NCBI RefSeq assembly: GCF_002165375.2
Contig: NZ_CP032133.1
Coordinates: 1-64,000 of the forward strand
Length of the DNA stretch: 64,000 nt
Direction: 5' to 3'
Origin: Acinetobacter chinensis
GTDB lineage: Bacteria > Pseudomonadota > Gammaproteobacteria > Pseudomonadales > Moraxellaceae
In this document: positions 9,451-17,700 of the stretch, in pieces
Layout of the letters: each line of letters begins with the position of its first letter
Position numbering within the stretch: position 1 is the first letter of the stretch
Notes under the pieces: generated by a model
The model's database searches: none
What the model was told of the DNA's origin: nothing
Seen by the model: only the letters and a program-made list of their open reading frames with translations
Program-made: the position numbers and the translations under genes

Positions 9451-9481
9451 TTTTTAATTTTCCACAGTGGAAATTTAAAAA
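9451..9481. promoter_or_regulatory. Candidate parS centromere, upstream of parA
   Basis: 15-bp arms with one mismatch around base 9466 share the core TTTCCACAGTGGAAA with the palindrome at 7743-7775. It lies about 60 bp upstream of the parA start, so ParB binding here could also repress the operon. Confidence 0.6.
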
Positions 9482-9682
9482 ACTAAAAGCCTTTTTTTTC
9501 TTTTGTGTAGTCCCGGCATTTGATGGATCGGATCAATCTTAAAAAGTTCAGGTTCATCTATCCACTGTTTGCAGATGAATTCGTAGGGAGTCAGGCCCCT
9601 GAGTGTTTTGAGTCTGCGGTCGAAGTTGTATGTAGCAATAAAATCAGCAAGGTGAATGCATAGCTGAGTGTGATCGTCGTAA
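9475..9682 (-). pseudogene. IS481-type transposase, C-terminal remnant
   Basis: The minus-strand frame reads as the C-terminal end of an IS481-family transposase: HLADFIATYNFDRRLKTL, then TPYEFICKQW and DPIHQMPGLHK, then TAA. The upstream part is cut off exactly at the left end of the IS5-family element at 9683. No start codon or catalytic DDE residues remain. Confidence 0.75.
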
Positions 9683-10720
9683 GGCTTTGTTGCACAAACC
9701 TATCTGTAAAGGGTTTTTCAGCGATATAATTTTCAAATGAAGAAGCCTACACACAAAATCTACCGCACAACCAATTGGCCCGCATATAACCGAGCACTCA
9801 TGAGTCGCGGAAATATTGTCATTTGGTTTGATCCTGCTACGCAATGGTATGCTCCATCAAAAGGCAAACAAGGGCGAAATCAAACCTACTCCGACGCAGC
9901 TATCCAATGCTGCTTAATGATTAAATCCTTATTCCGTCTATCTTTACGTATGGTCACTGGCTTTGTGCAAAGTCTGATTAAACTTTGCGGATTAAATTGG
10001 ACCGCACCAGATTACAGTACGCTTTGTAGAAGACAAAAGCATATTGATATTGCAATCAGCTACCAAAAAAGTAGCGATGGGCTGCATCTACTCGTAGACT
10101 CTACAGGCATGAAGTTTCTAGGTGAGGGCGAATGAAAACGCAAGAAACATGGAGCTGAATATCGTCGCCAATGGCGTAAACTACATATTGGTATAGATGC
10201 CAAAACCCTACAAATACGAGCAGTTCAGCTTACAACCAATAATGTCAGTGATTCACAGGTGCTTGGTGATTTACTTAATCAGATTCCACAAGATGAGCAG
10301 ATTGACTCTGTTTATACCGATGGAGCTTATGACACCAAGCAATGCCGTGAGGTCATTGCAGATCGGCAAGCACATGCGGTGATTCCACCTAGAAAAAATG
10401 CGAAACCATGGAAAGATACAAAGAGTAGCTCGCTAGAGCGAAATGAATTACTTCGAACAGTTAAACGTTTAGGCAGGACACTATGGAAAAAATGGTCAGG
10501 CTATCATCGGCGAAGTTGGTTGAAACTAAGATGCATTGCATCAAATTATTAGGAGATAAACTCAGTGCAAGGAGTTTTGATAGCCAAGTGAATGAGATCC
10601 ATGCACGTGTAGCAGTCCTTAACAGATTTACGGAATTAGGTCGACCACTTACCCAAGTTACGCCTTAAATTTGGCTCAATTAGGGGCGCTTTGCATTTCA
10701 AATCTTTGTGCAACAAAGCC
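9683..10720 (+). mobile_element. Degenerate IS5-family (IS903-group) element
   Basis: Terminal inverted repeats GGCTTTGTTGCACAAA (9683) and its complement (ending 10720) bound a 1038-bp element. The size and transposase resemble IS17/ISAba13 of Acinetobacter. The flanks differ (no 9-bp target duplication): IS481 debris is on the left and the helicase-like gene's 3' end on the right, so a deletion or recombination followed insertion. Confidence 0.8.
9737..10668 (+). pseudogene. IS5-family transposase, inactivated
   Basis: The DDE transposase frame (starting MKKPTHKIYRTTNWP) is interrupted twice. An in-frame TGA stands at about 10133 (after FLGEGE, where a Trp codon is expected), and a frameshift lies near 10515 after YHRRS. 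The remaining C-terminal part (LVETKMHCIKLLGDKL...) continues in another frame to 10668. The lesions imply this copy cannot move by itself. Confidence 0.8.
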
Positions 10721-10723
10721 AAT

Positions 10724-12070
10724 TTAAACTAATTCTAACTGTTCGGCTTCTTCTGTAACTTCAATATCTTCAGCAGCAGAATTTTCAAATTCATCATTTA
10801 ACCAACGCTGTAATAAACTACGCATTCTTGAGCTTGGTACATAAATATTGATTGGGTTACCTTCACGAATAGCAGAACGCCATATCCATTGGACCATCTC
10901 AGATAGAGCGAATACATCTTCCTTAACAGGGAATCCCTTCATAGCTGAAGCTTTAACAACCATTGGATTTGGATATAGGTTCATCAAGTAAGCTAAGTTG
11001 GTTTTGTCTTTGTATTCGTTAGTTGCCTTTGTATTGAAGGCTAACCATTCTTCTTTATAGCGTGATCCAGCAATTGCTGAATGTGCTTCTTTAAATGAAG
11101 TCCAAAGTCTATCTGACTTTTTCGCTTTAACATGGTTACGGAAATAGTTATCAAGATTTTTTGACAACTGCTCACATAAAGCTTTCTTATTTGATTTGAA
11201 TTGGCTTGAACTCAATGCTGTAGTTTTAGTACCAATCTCATTAATAAACTTGTTATCTGAAATAGTGACTAAATGCTTAATTTGAGAAGGCTTGTTACCA
11301 AAACGGATCAGTTCATACTCAACGCCATACGATTTCAAATACGCTGACATTTGAGAGCCTTCAAACATATAAGTAGCAATCCAGACTTCTTTAAAAGATC
11401 TCAGTGTGTCGATACTCAATTCCCAAACAATCAGCTTCTGGTCCACATACAAGAGCTGACCGAGATCACACATTGTTGCTAGGTTTTCATATTTCGTACC
11501 CGTCGGGTCACCACCGTTATCACCATACTTTTCACGGTTGAAACGAAGAGTGACAGCATCATCATCAACATGAATCCAACCTAAACGGAAAAGAGCTTCT
11601 AACTCTGTAGATGAATGCTCTGTATATACATCATAGACTTGAATTGTTTCGTCAATAATCAGTACATAGTCTTTCGCATCATCCAACATATTTGGTGTTA
11701 GGTTCATAAAAAGCTGATGTGTACTGACTACGTTTTCTTTGTTCTTTAACAGGTATTGCAAGCTTTCAGCTTTATTTCCACCCTTATAGCTTGGATGCTT
11801 GAAACGTCTTTCCTTCAAAGGAGCATCATCTAAATATGCGTAATGAACGCTTGTATCGTCTTCTGTGGTAATTAAAGGACGTTTTAATACATCTTCAGGA
11901 TCGTATGTTGTACCTGAAATACGATGGCATTCATCAAGTAATGGAGTGATGTAAAGAAAGTTCTGGTCTTTTTCTGCTGTTCTAATGTTTTCTATAATTT
12001 GAGTAGTCTTACCGCTACCCATCATTGCATCATAAACTTTAAACACTGTGCTTATTTTTCCTATTTGCAC
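10724..12070 (-). CDS. Superfamily-type helicase/ATPase, possibly replication-related
   Basis: A 448-aa protein with a P-loop (MMGSGKTT, about residues 15-22) and a DE-box LIIDET near 140, as in DEAD/DEAH-like helicases of phages and plasmids. The C-terminal part has SEMVQWIWRSAIREGNPINI, a typical helicase motif VI-type segment with arginines, then a Glu-rich tail. It has no recognisable initiator or primase domain. It is transcribed away from a 1-kb noncoding, repeat-rich region, a position that would suit a replication gene next to an origin. Family assignment is fair; the replication role is inference. Confidence 0.6.
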   Translation of the reverse strand: MQIGKISTVFKVYDAMMGSGKTTQIIENIRTAEKDQNFLYITPLLDECHRISGTTYDPEDVLKRPLITTEDDTSVHYAYLDDAPLKERRFKHPSYKGGNKAESLQYLLKNKENVVSTHQLFMNLTPNMLDDAKDYVLIIDETIQVYDVYTEHSSTELEALFRLGWIHVDDDAVTLRFNREKYGDNGGDPTGTKYENLATMCDLGQLLYVDQKLIVWELSIDTLRSFKEVWIATYMFEGSQMSAYLKSYGVEYELIRFGNKPSQIKHLVTISDNKFINEIGTKTTALSSSQFKSNKKALCEQLSKNLDNYFRNHVKAKKSDRLWTSFKEAHSAIAGSRYKEEWLAFNTKATNEYKDKTNLAYLMNLYPNPMVVKASAMKGFPVKEDVFALSEMVQWIWRSAIREGNPINIYVPSSRMRSLLQRWLNDEFENSAAEDIEVTEEAEQLELV

Positions 12071-13102
12071 GTTTTATTATCCTCATTGCATATTGTTGTA
12101 ATGGAAGACTGTTCTCCCCTCTTGAGACAGATTATATTACATCAAGACAGATAATGTCAATAACTTGTCTTGTGGATCTATTTTTGTCTTGAATTGCTTT
12201 ATTTGTCTAGCTAAACACTTGTTTTGTTTTTAAATTTAAAACTGTGGATAAGTAAGACAGATTTCGGTCTTAATTGATCTTAGGTTTTATACGGCTTTCG
12301 CTGCAATTCGATACTCAAATTACAGTGAATTTATAAAGGAAAATTTAAAGGCTGTAGACAAAACCTTGTCTTAGACATTTTATAACTACTTGTTTTTAAA
12401 AATGAAAAAAGCAAAAACCTTAAAACAAAAATGTACGGATTCTAGGTACACATAAGCGCACACAGACATAGCACCTAAAGCCTATTTACTGACCGCCCTC
12501 TGTTCCTTCCATTACTGTAGCTATTGCATACAGTCGGTTGGTTGCTCAAACATTTACTTCAGCATAGCTTCGTTGTTACTCGCTATACTTCGTAAAGTTT
12601 CGAGCTGAGGTCCATTCTTTTATAACTCAATGTTTTCAACTGATTTTGAAGGAAGCTTAAAAAGTCTTATAAAATAAGGCTAGACAAAACCTTGTCTTGG
12701 GACTATCAAAAAAGTCAATCTTTTAGGGCTTTTTTTAACTTGAATCTTAAAGAAGAAATTATAAAAAAATACAGATAACTAATTAATAAATATTTAATTA
12801 ATTTTTCAAATAAAGAAAAAGAATAGAGCGATATATCGAACTCCTTTCAGTCGTTCTCATATCTTCTTATAGAAAAATAGTTGTTCAACCTATAACAAGC
12901 TTCTTATTCATTTCCTTAACAGTCAATGAATAACAACCTTTAACAGTCAGATAATCAATCTTTAATCTGTATCCGTACCTTAACAGGCACGTATCCATAT
13001 CAAACATTGAACTGACTGCCTACTAATCTGTTTTGTATGCTGTTTATTTTTCAATACTAATCAAATAGAATGAAGCTACAACTTTACATATAACTGTTTA
13101 AT
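12071..13102. other. Repeat-rich noncoding region, possible origin/control region
   Basis: No gene is seen. On 12110-12275 the hexamer AAGACA (or TGTCTT) recurs many times on both strands, often as AAGACAG. Two near-identical copies of AGACAAAACCTTGTCTT, itself an inverted repeat, lie at about 12356 and 12683. Around 12915-12990 the motif TTAACAGTCA/TTAACAGGCA occurs three times. The region is AT-rich and lies between the divergent helicase-like gene and a small secreted-protein gene. Such clustered motifs fit an iteron-type origin or a repressor-controlled promoter region. Confidence 0.45.
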
Positions 13103-13465
13103 ATGAAAAAGATAGTTTTAACTTTACTGTTGGCTTGTACTGGTACTATGGCTCAAGCTATTGAAGTGGATCATAATTACAAATTTAGTCTTTGTGCTGT
13201 AGCGGAGGATATAGCCAAAAGTTCTGTCGAAATACAAAAATATGAAGACATAGGAAAAGAAGAATTTAAGGTAGGTTATTTCAATACTTTAGAAACACAG
13301 TTAAACAAGCATTCCTTTTATAAAAACTATTATAAGCAACTAATTAATGCAGTTGTAGATGAGTTCTGGAACGTAAGAGATGAACAGTTAGCAAGTGATG
13401 TAGCTTTCCTTACGTGTATGACACTTGTAGAGGGAACTGATTTTAAAGACTACAAATACGAATAG
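13103..13465 (+). CDS. Hypothetical secreted protein (120 aa)
   Basis: It begins MKKIVLTLLLACTGTMAQA, a textbook Sec signal peptide (Lys-Lys, hydrophobic core, AQA cleavage near residue 19). The mature part, about 100 residues, has two cysteines (SLCAV and LTCMT) that could form a disulfide. I do not recognise the family. It is followed by a 157-bp gap and an unrelated small gene. Confidence 0.65.
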   Translation: MKKIVLTLLLACTGTMAQAIEVDHNYKFSLCAVAEDIAKSSVEIQKYEDIGKEEFKVGYFNTLETQLNKHSFYKNYYKQLINAVVDEFWNVRDEQLASDVAFLTCMTLVEGTDFKDYKYE

Positions 13466-13622
13466 CCTATGCAGAATAGGTATTCTTATTCCTAAAAGTT
13501 ATAAGGATTGACAGTATAATAAAAATATGTTATATATGTATCTGTTTTCTATAACTAAAAATTATAAGCAAACAGAAAAACAATAAGAATAAAAACAACT
13601 TCAAATAAAAAGAGATACAACC

Positions 13623-13964
13623 ATGTATTCAGTATTCATCATCACCAATAAAAAGAAATTCGTATTAGCAACATATCAAGACTTCAGTCCTGAGCTATCA
13701 GATCAAACAAAGCTACAGCTTATTCTAAATGGACCTACTGTTCCTGTAACTGTATTTGAACAGTACTTCAAAGCTCCTGAAGACTTTGAAATTAAAACTT
13801 TTAAAAGCGGTATCGACAATGCTTTAGAAGCAAGCCTAGAAGTCAACAACATTAATCTGGTACAAGCCAATAAGAAAGCAACAGCAGATGCACGTGTACC
13901 TGTATTACCAAAAACAAGAAAGCCACGTACTAAGAAGACAACAAATGAAGATCAAGGGCTGTAA
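13623..13964 (+). CDS. Hypothetical protein (113 aa)
   Basis: A small protein with a β-strand-rich N-terminus (MYSVFIITNKKKFVLATYQ) and a basic C-terminal tail (PKTRKPRTKKTTNEDQGL). AAAAGAGAT lies 8-10 bp upstream of the ATG as a plausible ribosome-binding region. Its last codons overlap the start of another, interrupted gene (ATGA-type overlap at 13945), implying an operon. No function can be given. Confidence 0.6.
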   Translation: MYSVFIITNKKKFVLATYQDFSPELSDQTKLQLILNGPTVPVTVFEQYFKAPEDFEIKTFKSGIDNALEASLEVNNINLVQANKKATADARVPVLPKTRKPRTKKTTNEDQGL

Positions 13965-14044
13965 GCGTCAAGCCTTCCTAGATCAAGCTATACTGAATGG
14001 CGGTCAACCAATCTTCTACCTAATCAAATGCTGGAATAAGGAAG
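13945..14044 (+). pseudogene. 5' stump of a gene cut by the IS3 element
   Basis: From ATG 13945, overlapping the end of the preceding gene, the frame encodes MKIKGCKRQAFLDQA... to IKCWNKE. It is then interrupted at 14045 by the inverted repeat of the IS3-family element. I do not see the rest of the gene on the other side of the element. Confidence 0.5.
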
Positions 14045-14094
14045 TGAACCGTACCGGGTTTGTCGGAGACTCAATATTCTGAGAGACTATTCCG

Positions 14095-14412
14095 ATGAAA
14101 AAACCAACCTATACCCCCGAAATTAGAGAAAGAGCGGTTCAATTACTAATTGAATCTGAAAAAGATTATCCTTCTACTTGGGCTGCAATCACAGCAATTG
14201 CGCCTAAGATTGGTTGTACTCCTGAAACACTTCGTGCCTGGCATCAAAAGCATTTAGATCAGCAAAATCCTATTAAAGTACAACAGATATCTGATCAAGA
14301 AAAAATGAAGCAAATGGAACGTGAAATTAAAGAATTAAAGCGTGCCAATGAAATTCTACGTAAAGCAGCCGCTTTTTTCGCCCAGGCGGAGCTCGACCGC
14401 CCACACAAATAA
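14095..14412 (+). CDS. IS3-family transposase OrfA
   Basis: A 105-aa DNA-binding subunit with an N-terminal helix-turn-helix of the IS3 OrfA type (YTPEIRERAVQLLIE...CTPETLRAWHQ). A C-terminal leucine-zipper-like coiled coil (EKMKQMEREIKELKRANEIL) ends in FFAQAELDRP. Its stop overlaps the orfB start, as usual for IS3 elements where OrfAB is made by translational coupling or frameshifting. Confidence 0.9.
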   Translation: MKKPTYTPEIRERAVQLLIESEKDYPSTWAAITAIAPKIGCTPETLRAWHQKHLDQQNPIKVQQISDQEKMKQMEREIKELKRANEILRKAAAFFAQAELDRPHK

Positions 14413-15314
14413 TGGTGGATTTCATCCATAACAATAAAGACTTATATGGTGTTGATGCGATTTGTAGGATTTTACCGATCGCAGCTTCAACTTATTACCG
14501 AACTTTAGATCTCGCTGACAATCCAGAACATCGAGCGAAACGAGATCTACATTATAAGCATCATGCTGAACAAATTAAACGAATTTGGAAGGAAAGTTCA
14601 GGTCGATATGGTGTACGTAAAGTTTGGCAACAATTGAAACGTGAGGGTTATGTTATTGCACGTTGTACAGTTGCTCGATTGATGCAGAAGCTAGATATAC
14701 AAGGTGTTTGGCGTGGTAAGAACAAACAAACTACCCGCAACCGAGATGATCAAAAACGAGCAGATGATTTAGTGAAACGTAATTTTAGTGCTGATCGACC
14801 TGACCAATTATGGGTCAGTGACTTTACGTATATTCAAACTCATTCAGGCTGGGTCTATACCGCCTTTATTATTGATGTGTTCTCACGAGCAATTGTTGGA
14901 TGGAAAGTATCTACACGGATGAATACAGATATGGTGCTCGATGCACTTGAGCAAGCATTGCACGATCGAGGCATGCCAAAGAATGTGATTCATCATTCCG
15001 ACAGGGGTGTGCAATATCTTTCGATTCGCTATACCAATCGTTTAGAAGCAGCAAATTTACGAGCATCAGTCGATACAACTGGTGATTCATACGATAATGC
15101 TTTGGCTGAAACGGTGAATGGCTTATACAAAACAGAGGTGATTGAATATTTAAAAGCAGATTGGCAAGGTTTAGCAGATGTACAACTTGCGACACTAAAC
15201 TGGGTAGATTGGTTCAATAAAAAGCGTGTACACAGTGCACTAGGTTATGTGTCGCCTTTTGAGTTTGAAGCAATGTACTATGATAAGATTAACCCGTTAG
15301 GTCAGGTGGCTTAA
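14412..15314 (+). CDS. IS3-family transposase OrfB (integrase core)
   Basis: A 300-aa catalytic subunit with the rve/DDE fold. The first Asp is in DQLWVSDFTYI, the second in VIHHSDRGVQY and the Glu in DNALAETVNGLYKTEV. An HTH_21 domain precedes the core (GRYGVRKVWQQLKREGYVIA). All three catalytic residues are present and the frame is intact, so this copy may be active. Confidence 0.92.
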   Translation: MVDFIHNNKDLYGVDAICRILPIAASTYYRTLDLADNPEHRAKRDLHYKHHAEQIKRIWKESSGRYGVRKVWQQLKREGYVIARCTVARLMQKLDIQGVWRGKNKQTTRNRDDQKRADDLVKRNFSADRPDQLWVSDFTYIQTHSGWVYTAFIIDVFSRAIVGWKVSTRMNTDMVLDALEQALHDRGMPKNVIHHSDRGVQYLSIRYTNRLEAANLRASVDTTGDSYDNALAETVNGLYKTEVIEYLKADWQGLADVQLATLNWVDWFNKKRVHSALGYVSPFEFEAMYYDKINPLGQVA

Positions 15315-15560
15315 CTTAAATAAAAAAGTCTCCGACAAAACCGGTACGGTTCATGATTTTCATAGTGGTTTCCTTTGGTTTGGATTTGCATTAATCGGTT
15401 ATCCCAAAACACCGCCGAAGGCGGCACTAACTATTCTTCCTCTTGGTTTGACCTCTACGTTGACATAAGTAAAGGTCTGCTCAAAGGAACATCATTTGAT
15501 GATTCACATCAACCATTCATCGTAATTTCATTGTCTTCGATTAAGCTCATCCCCTATCAT

Positions 15561-15581
15561 TTGATTATGTTACATATTCAA
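15561..15581. promoter_or_regulatory. SOS/UmuDAb-type operator upstream of umuD
   Basis: The half-sites TTGATTATGT and ACATATTCAA are reverse complements with one mismatch around a single T. The layout matches the operators (TTGAA...TTCAA palindromes) bound by the Acinetobacter SOS repressor UmuDAb. It lies about 20-40 bp before the umuD start, where bound repressor would block transcription. Confidence 0.6.
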
Positions 15582-15600
15582 TTGTTGGGGAGTGAATTGT

Positions 15601-16179
15601 ATGGTTGGACAACGTGGAGGTAGTCGAGATGGTGCAGGTAGAAAGCCTCTATATGATGAACCTACTAAGGTCATTCGTGTGCCTGAGTCTAGAATTCTTG
15701 AAATAAAGAATTACCTAACAGGATCAAATAAAGCCAAGTTCAATGATGTAGCATCTATAACCCTAGTGAATCCAAGCTCTGTAATGAGTATTCCTTTGGC
15801 TTCAGAAAAGGTTGCTGCTGGCTTCCCTTCTCCTGCCCAGGATTATGTCGACAAAACATTAGACATGAATGAACACCTCATCAAAAATGAAGCAGCAACA
15901 TTCGTTGTGAGAGTCGCTTCACTTTCCATGAGGGATGCAGGTATTGAGATTGATGACGAACTGATTGTAGACCGTAGCATTGAAGCCAAGCATGAAGACA
16001 TCGTGATTGCACTGATCGACAATGAGTTCACTGTAAAACGCCTCATGATCGAAGGTGATGATAATCGTTGGCTTAAAGCAGAGAACCCTGAGTATTCCGA
16101 CATTCATCTGCAAGATGGGCAGGAAATGCTAATTTGGGGTGTAGTGACTTTTGTCATCAAGCCATTCAGAAAGCGTTAG
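15601..16179 (+). CDS. umuD: UmuD-like SOS peptidase / repressor
   Basis: A 192-aa S24-type serine peptidase. It has an Ala-Gly self-cleavage site in EKVAAGFPSPA, the nucleophile Ser in ASLSMRDAGI and the general-base Lys in FTVKRLM. The N-terminal extension (VGQRGGSRDGAGRKPLYDEP...) is longer than in E. coli UmuD and basic, as in DNA-binding Acinetobacter UmuD homologues. RecA-stimulated cleavage would give UmuD', the partner of the UmuC polymerase encoded next. I chose ATG 15601 over an upstream GTG (15592) because GGGGAG is suitably placed before it. Confidence 0.88.
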   Translation: MVGQRGGSRDGAGRKPLYDEPTKVIRVPESRILEIKNYLTGSNKAKFNDVASITLVNPSSVMSIPLASEKVAAGFPSPAQDYVDKTLDMNEHLIKNEAATFVVRVASLSMRDAGIEIDDELIVDRSIEAKHEDIVIALIDNEFTVKRLMIEGDDNRWLKAENPEYSDIHLQDGQEMLIWGVVTFVIKPFRKR

Positions 16180-16210
16180 TAGCGTTCATCATTCTTCTTG
16201 GTTTCTTAAC

Positions 16211-17509
16211 ATGGAATGTAAAAACAAGATCTACGCTTTAGTAGACATCAATAACTGCTATGTCAGTTGTGAACGCATCTTTAACCCAAGCTTGAACAAT
16301 AAGCCTGTCATTGTGCTATCCAACAATGATGGCTGTGCTGTAGCACGTTCCCAAGAAGCCAAAGACTTGGGCATCAAGATGGGTGTTCCTCTCTTTCAGA
16401 TCAAGGACATCGTAGAGCAGCATCAGGTGCAGGTGCTATCGAGCAACTATGCATTGTATGCAGAGATGTCTCGCAGATTCATGAAAATCCTGTCCGATTT
16501 TGTATCTCCCAAAGAGCAGGAGATTTACTCAATTGATGAGTGCTTTCTGGATCTGACAGCTCATTCAGAGAATTACGACTTGACTGAATATGCCCATCAA
16601 ATTCGTCAGCGTGTGTTTTCTTGGCTTGGTTTACCTGTATGTATTGGCATTGGCCGCTCAAAGACTGAAGCGAAACTAGCGAACCATATTGCCAAGAAGA
16701 ACGCTTACTTCAATGGTGTTTGCAACTTGGTTTCAATGGATCCATGCTCTGCTGAAACTCTGCATCAAGCCATAGATGTTGGTGAAATCTGGGGCGTAGG
16801 CCGAAAGCATTCCAAGAAGCTCAACAGCCTGGGGATTCATTCAGTTATGGATTTTGTCTTGACTTCCCCTGTGATGATCAGGGACCAATTTTCTGTAGTG
16901 ATGCACAGAACCTTATTGGAACTCCATGGAATTGCTTGCATTGAACTGGAACATACGCCACCAGCCAAGAAGCAAATTATTGCGAGTCGCTCTTTTGGTC
17001 AACGCATCTACCATATTGATGATCTCAAGGAGGCTATGTCGCTATATGTCATGGATGCGGTTAGCAGACTGAGAGATGATAATCTGTTGTGTGGTTGTCT
17101 GATTGGTTTCGTACAATCAAACCCATTTGATAGCTCAAAGCCCTTCTACAACAAGTCTTTATCCTTGGCTTTACCAGAACCTACCGACAACTTATTGCTG
17201 CTATCTAAACTCGCTACAGCGATGATTGATGGCCTGTATGCCAAGGACATTGCCTTCAAGAAATGTGGCGTGATTCTAACGTGTCTCGAACCAAAGGCAA
17301 GCCATGTATATGATATGTTTACCGACATGAAGCATATCGAGATCAGTGACGCTTTGATGGATTCCCTTGAAGCGATTCATCTTAAGTATGGCAAAACCAA
17401 GATTGCCTTGGGCGCGAGTTTAATGCCGAACAGAACATGGAATATGTCACGAAATCGGCTAACACAGAACTACTTTAAATGGGATCAACTGCTAACAATT
17501 AAAGATTAA
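16211..17509 (+). CDS. umuC: UmuC, Y-family DNA polymerase V catalytic subunit
   Basis: A 432-aa translesion polymerase. Motifs visible are ALVDINNCYVSCE (catalytic Asp, near residue 9), SNNDGCAVARS, YSIDECFLDL (catalytic Asp-Glu, about 100) and GIGRSKTEAKLANHIAKK, followed by helix-hairpin-helix and little-finger regions. It follows umuD by 31 bp and shares its SOS-type operator. The start MECKNKIYALVD fits the family; upstream in-frame codons do not. A plasmid umuDC pair raises mutagenic survival after DNA damage. Confidence 0.93.
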   Translation: MECKNKIYALVDINNCYVSCERIFNPSLNNKPVIVLSNNDGCAVARSQEAKDLGIKMGVPLFQIKDIVEQHQVQVLSSNYALYAEMSRRFMKILSDFVSPKEQEIYSIDECFLDLTAHSENYDLTEYAHQIRQRVFSWLGLPVCIGIGRSKTEAKLANHIAKKNAYFNGVCNLVSMDPCSAETLHQAIDVGEIWGVGRKHSKKLNSLGIHSVMDFVLTSPVMIRDQFSVVMHRTLLELHGIACIELEHTPPAKKQIIASRSFGQRIYHIDDLKEAMSLYVMDAVSRLRDDNLLCGCLIGFVQSNPFDSSKPFYNKSLSLALPEPTDNLLLLSKLATAMIDGLYAKDIAFKKCGVILTCLEPKASHVYDMFTDMKHIEISDALMDSLEAIHLKYGKTKIALGASLMPNRTWNMSRNRLTQNYFKWDQLLTIKD

Positions 17510-17700
17510 TCCTTAAAGCTTTCATTCAATGCTTGTTGTACTGCATCAATGCGTTGCTTACAGCTTTTATAAGCTGCCATGGATTCTTCAACAACTTTCA
17601 TCAGGTTATCAATGTCCGGCTCCTCTTGAGACTCTAGAAGCTCAGCATTCTTCTTTAAGATGTCATAGCCTTCTTTAAATGTTAGTTGTTGTTCACTCAT
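17506..17700 (-). CDS. xseB: Exonuclease VII small subunit
   Basis: A 64-aa protein with the XseB pattern: a short helical protein with FKEGYDILKKNAELLE and a central LMKVVEESMAAYKSCKQRI helix pair. Its start overlaps the 3' end of xseA by 8 bp, the usual xseA-xseB coupling. It converges with umuC, whose end it overlaps by 4 bp. Several small subunits wrap one XseA to form the single-strand-specific nuclease. Confidence 0.85.
   Translation of the reverse strand: MSEQQLTFKEGYDILKKNAELLESQEEPDIDNLMKVVEESMAAYKSCKQRIDAVQQALNESFKD

Larger units (their letters stand above)
14045..15353 (+). mobile_element. IS3-family element, complete (1309 bp)
   Basis: Terminal inverted repeats TGAACCGTACCGG (left) and CCGGTACGGTTCA (right) enclose orfA and orfB. 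A second, 5'-truncated copy lies at 49739-50531. No target duplication is visible in the flanks here, so sequence has been lost on one side. It may be ISAba14 or a close relative; the name is from memory and unverified. Confidence 0.8.
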
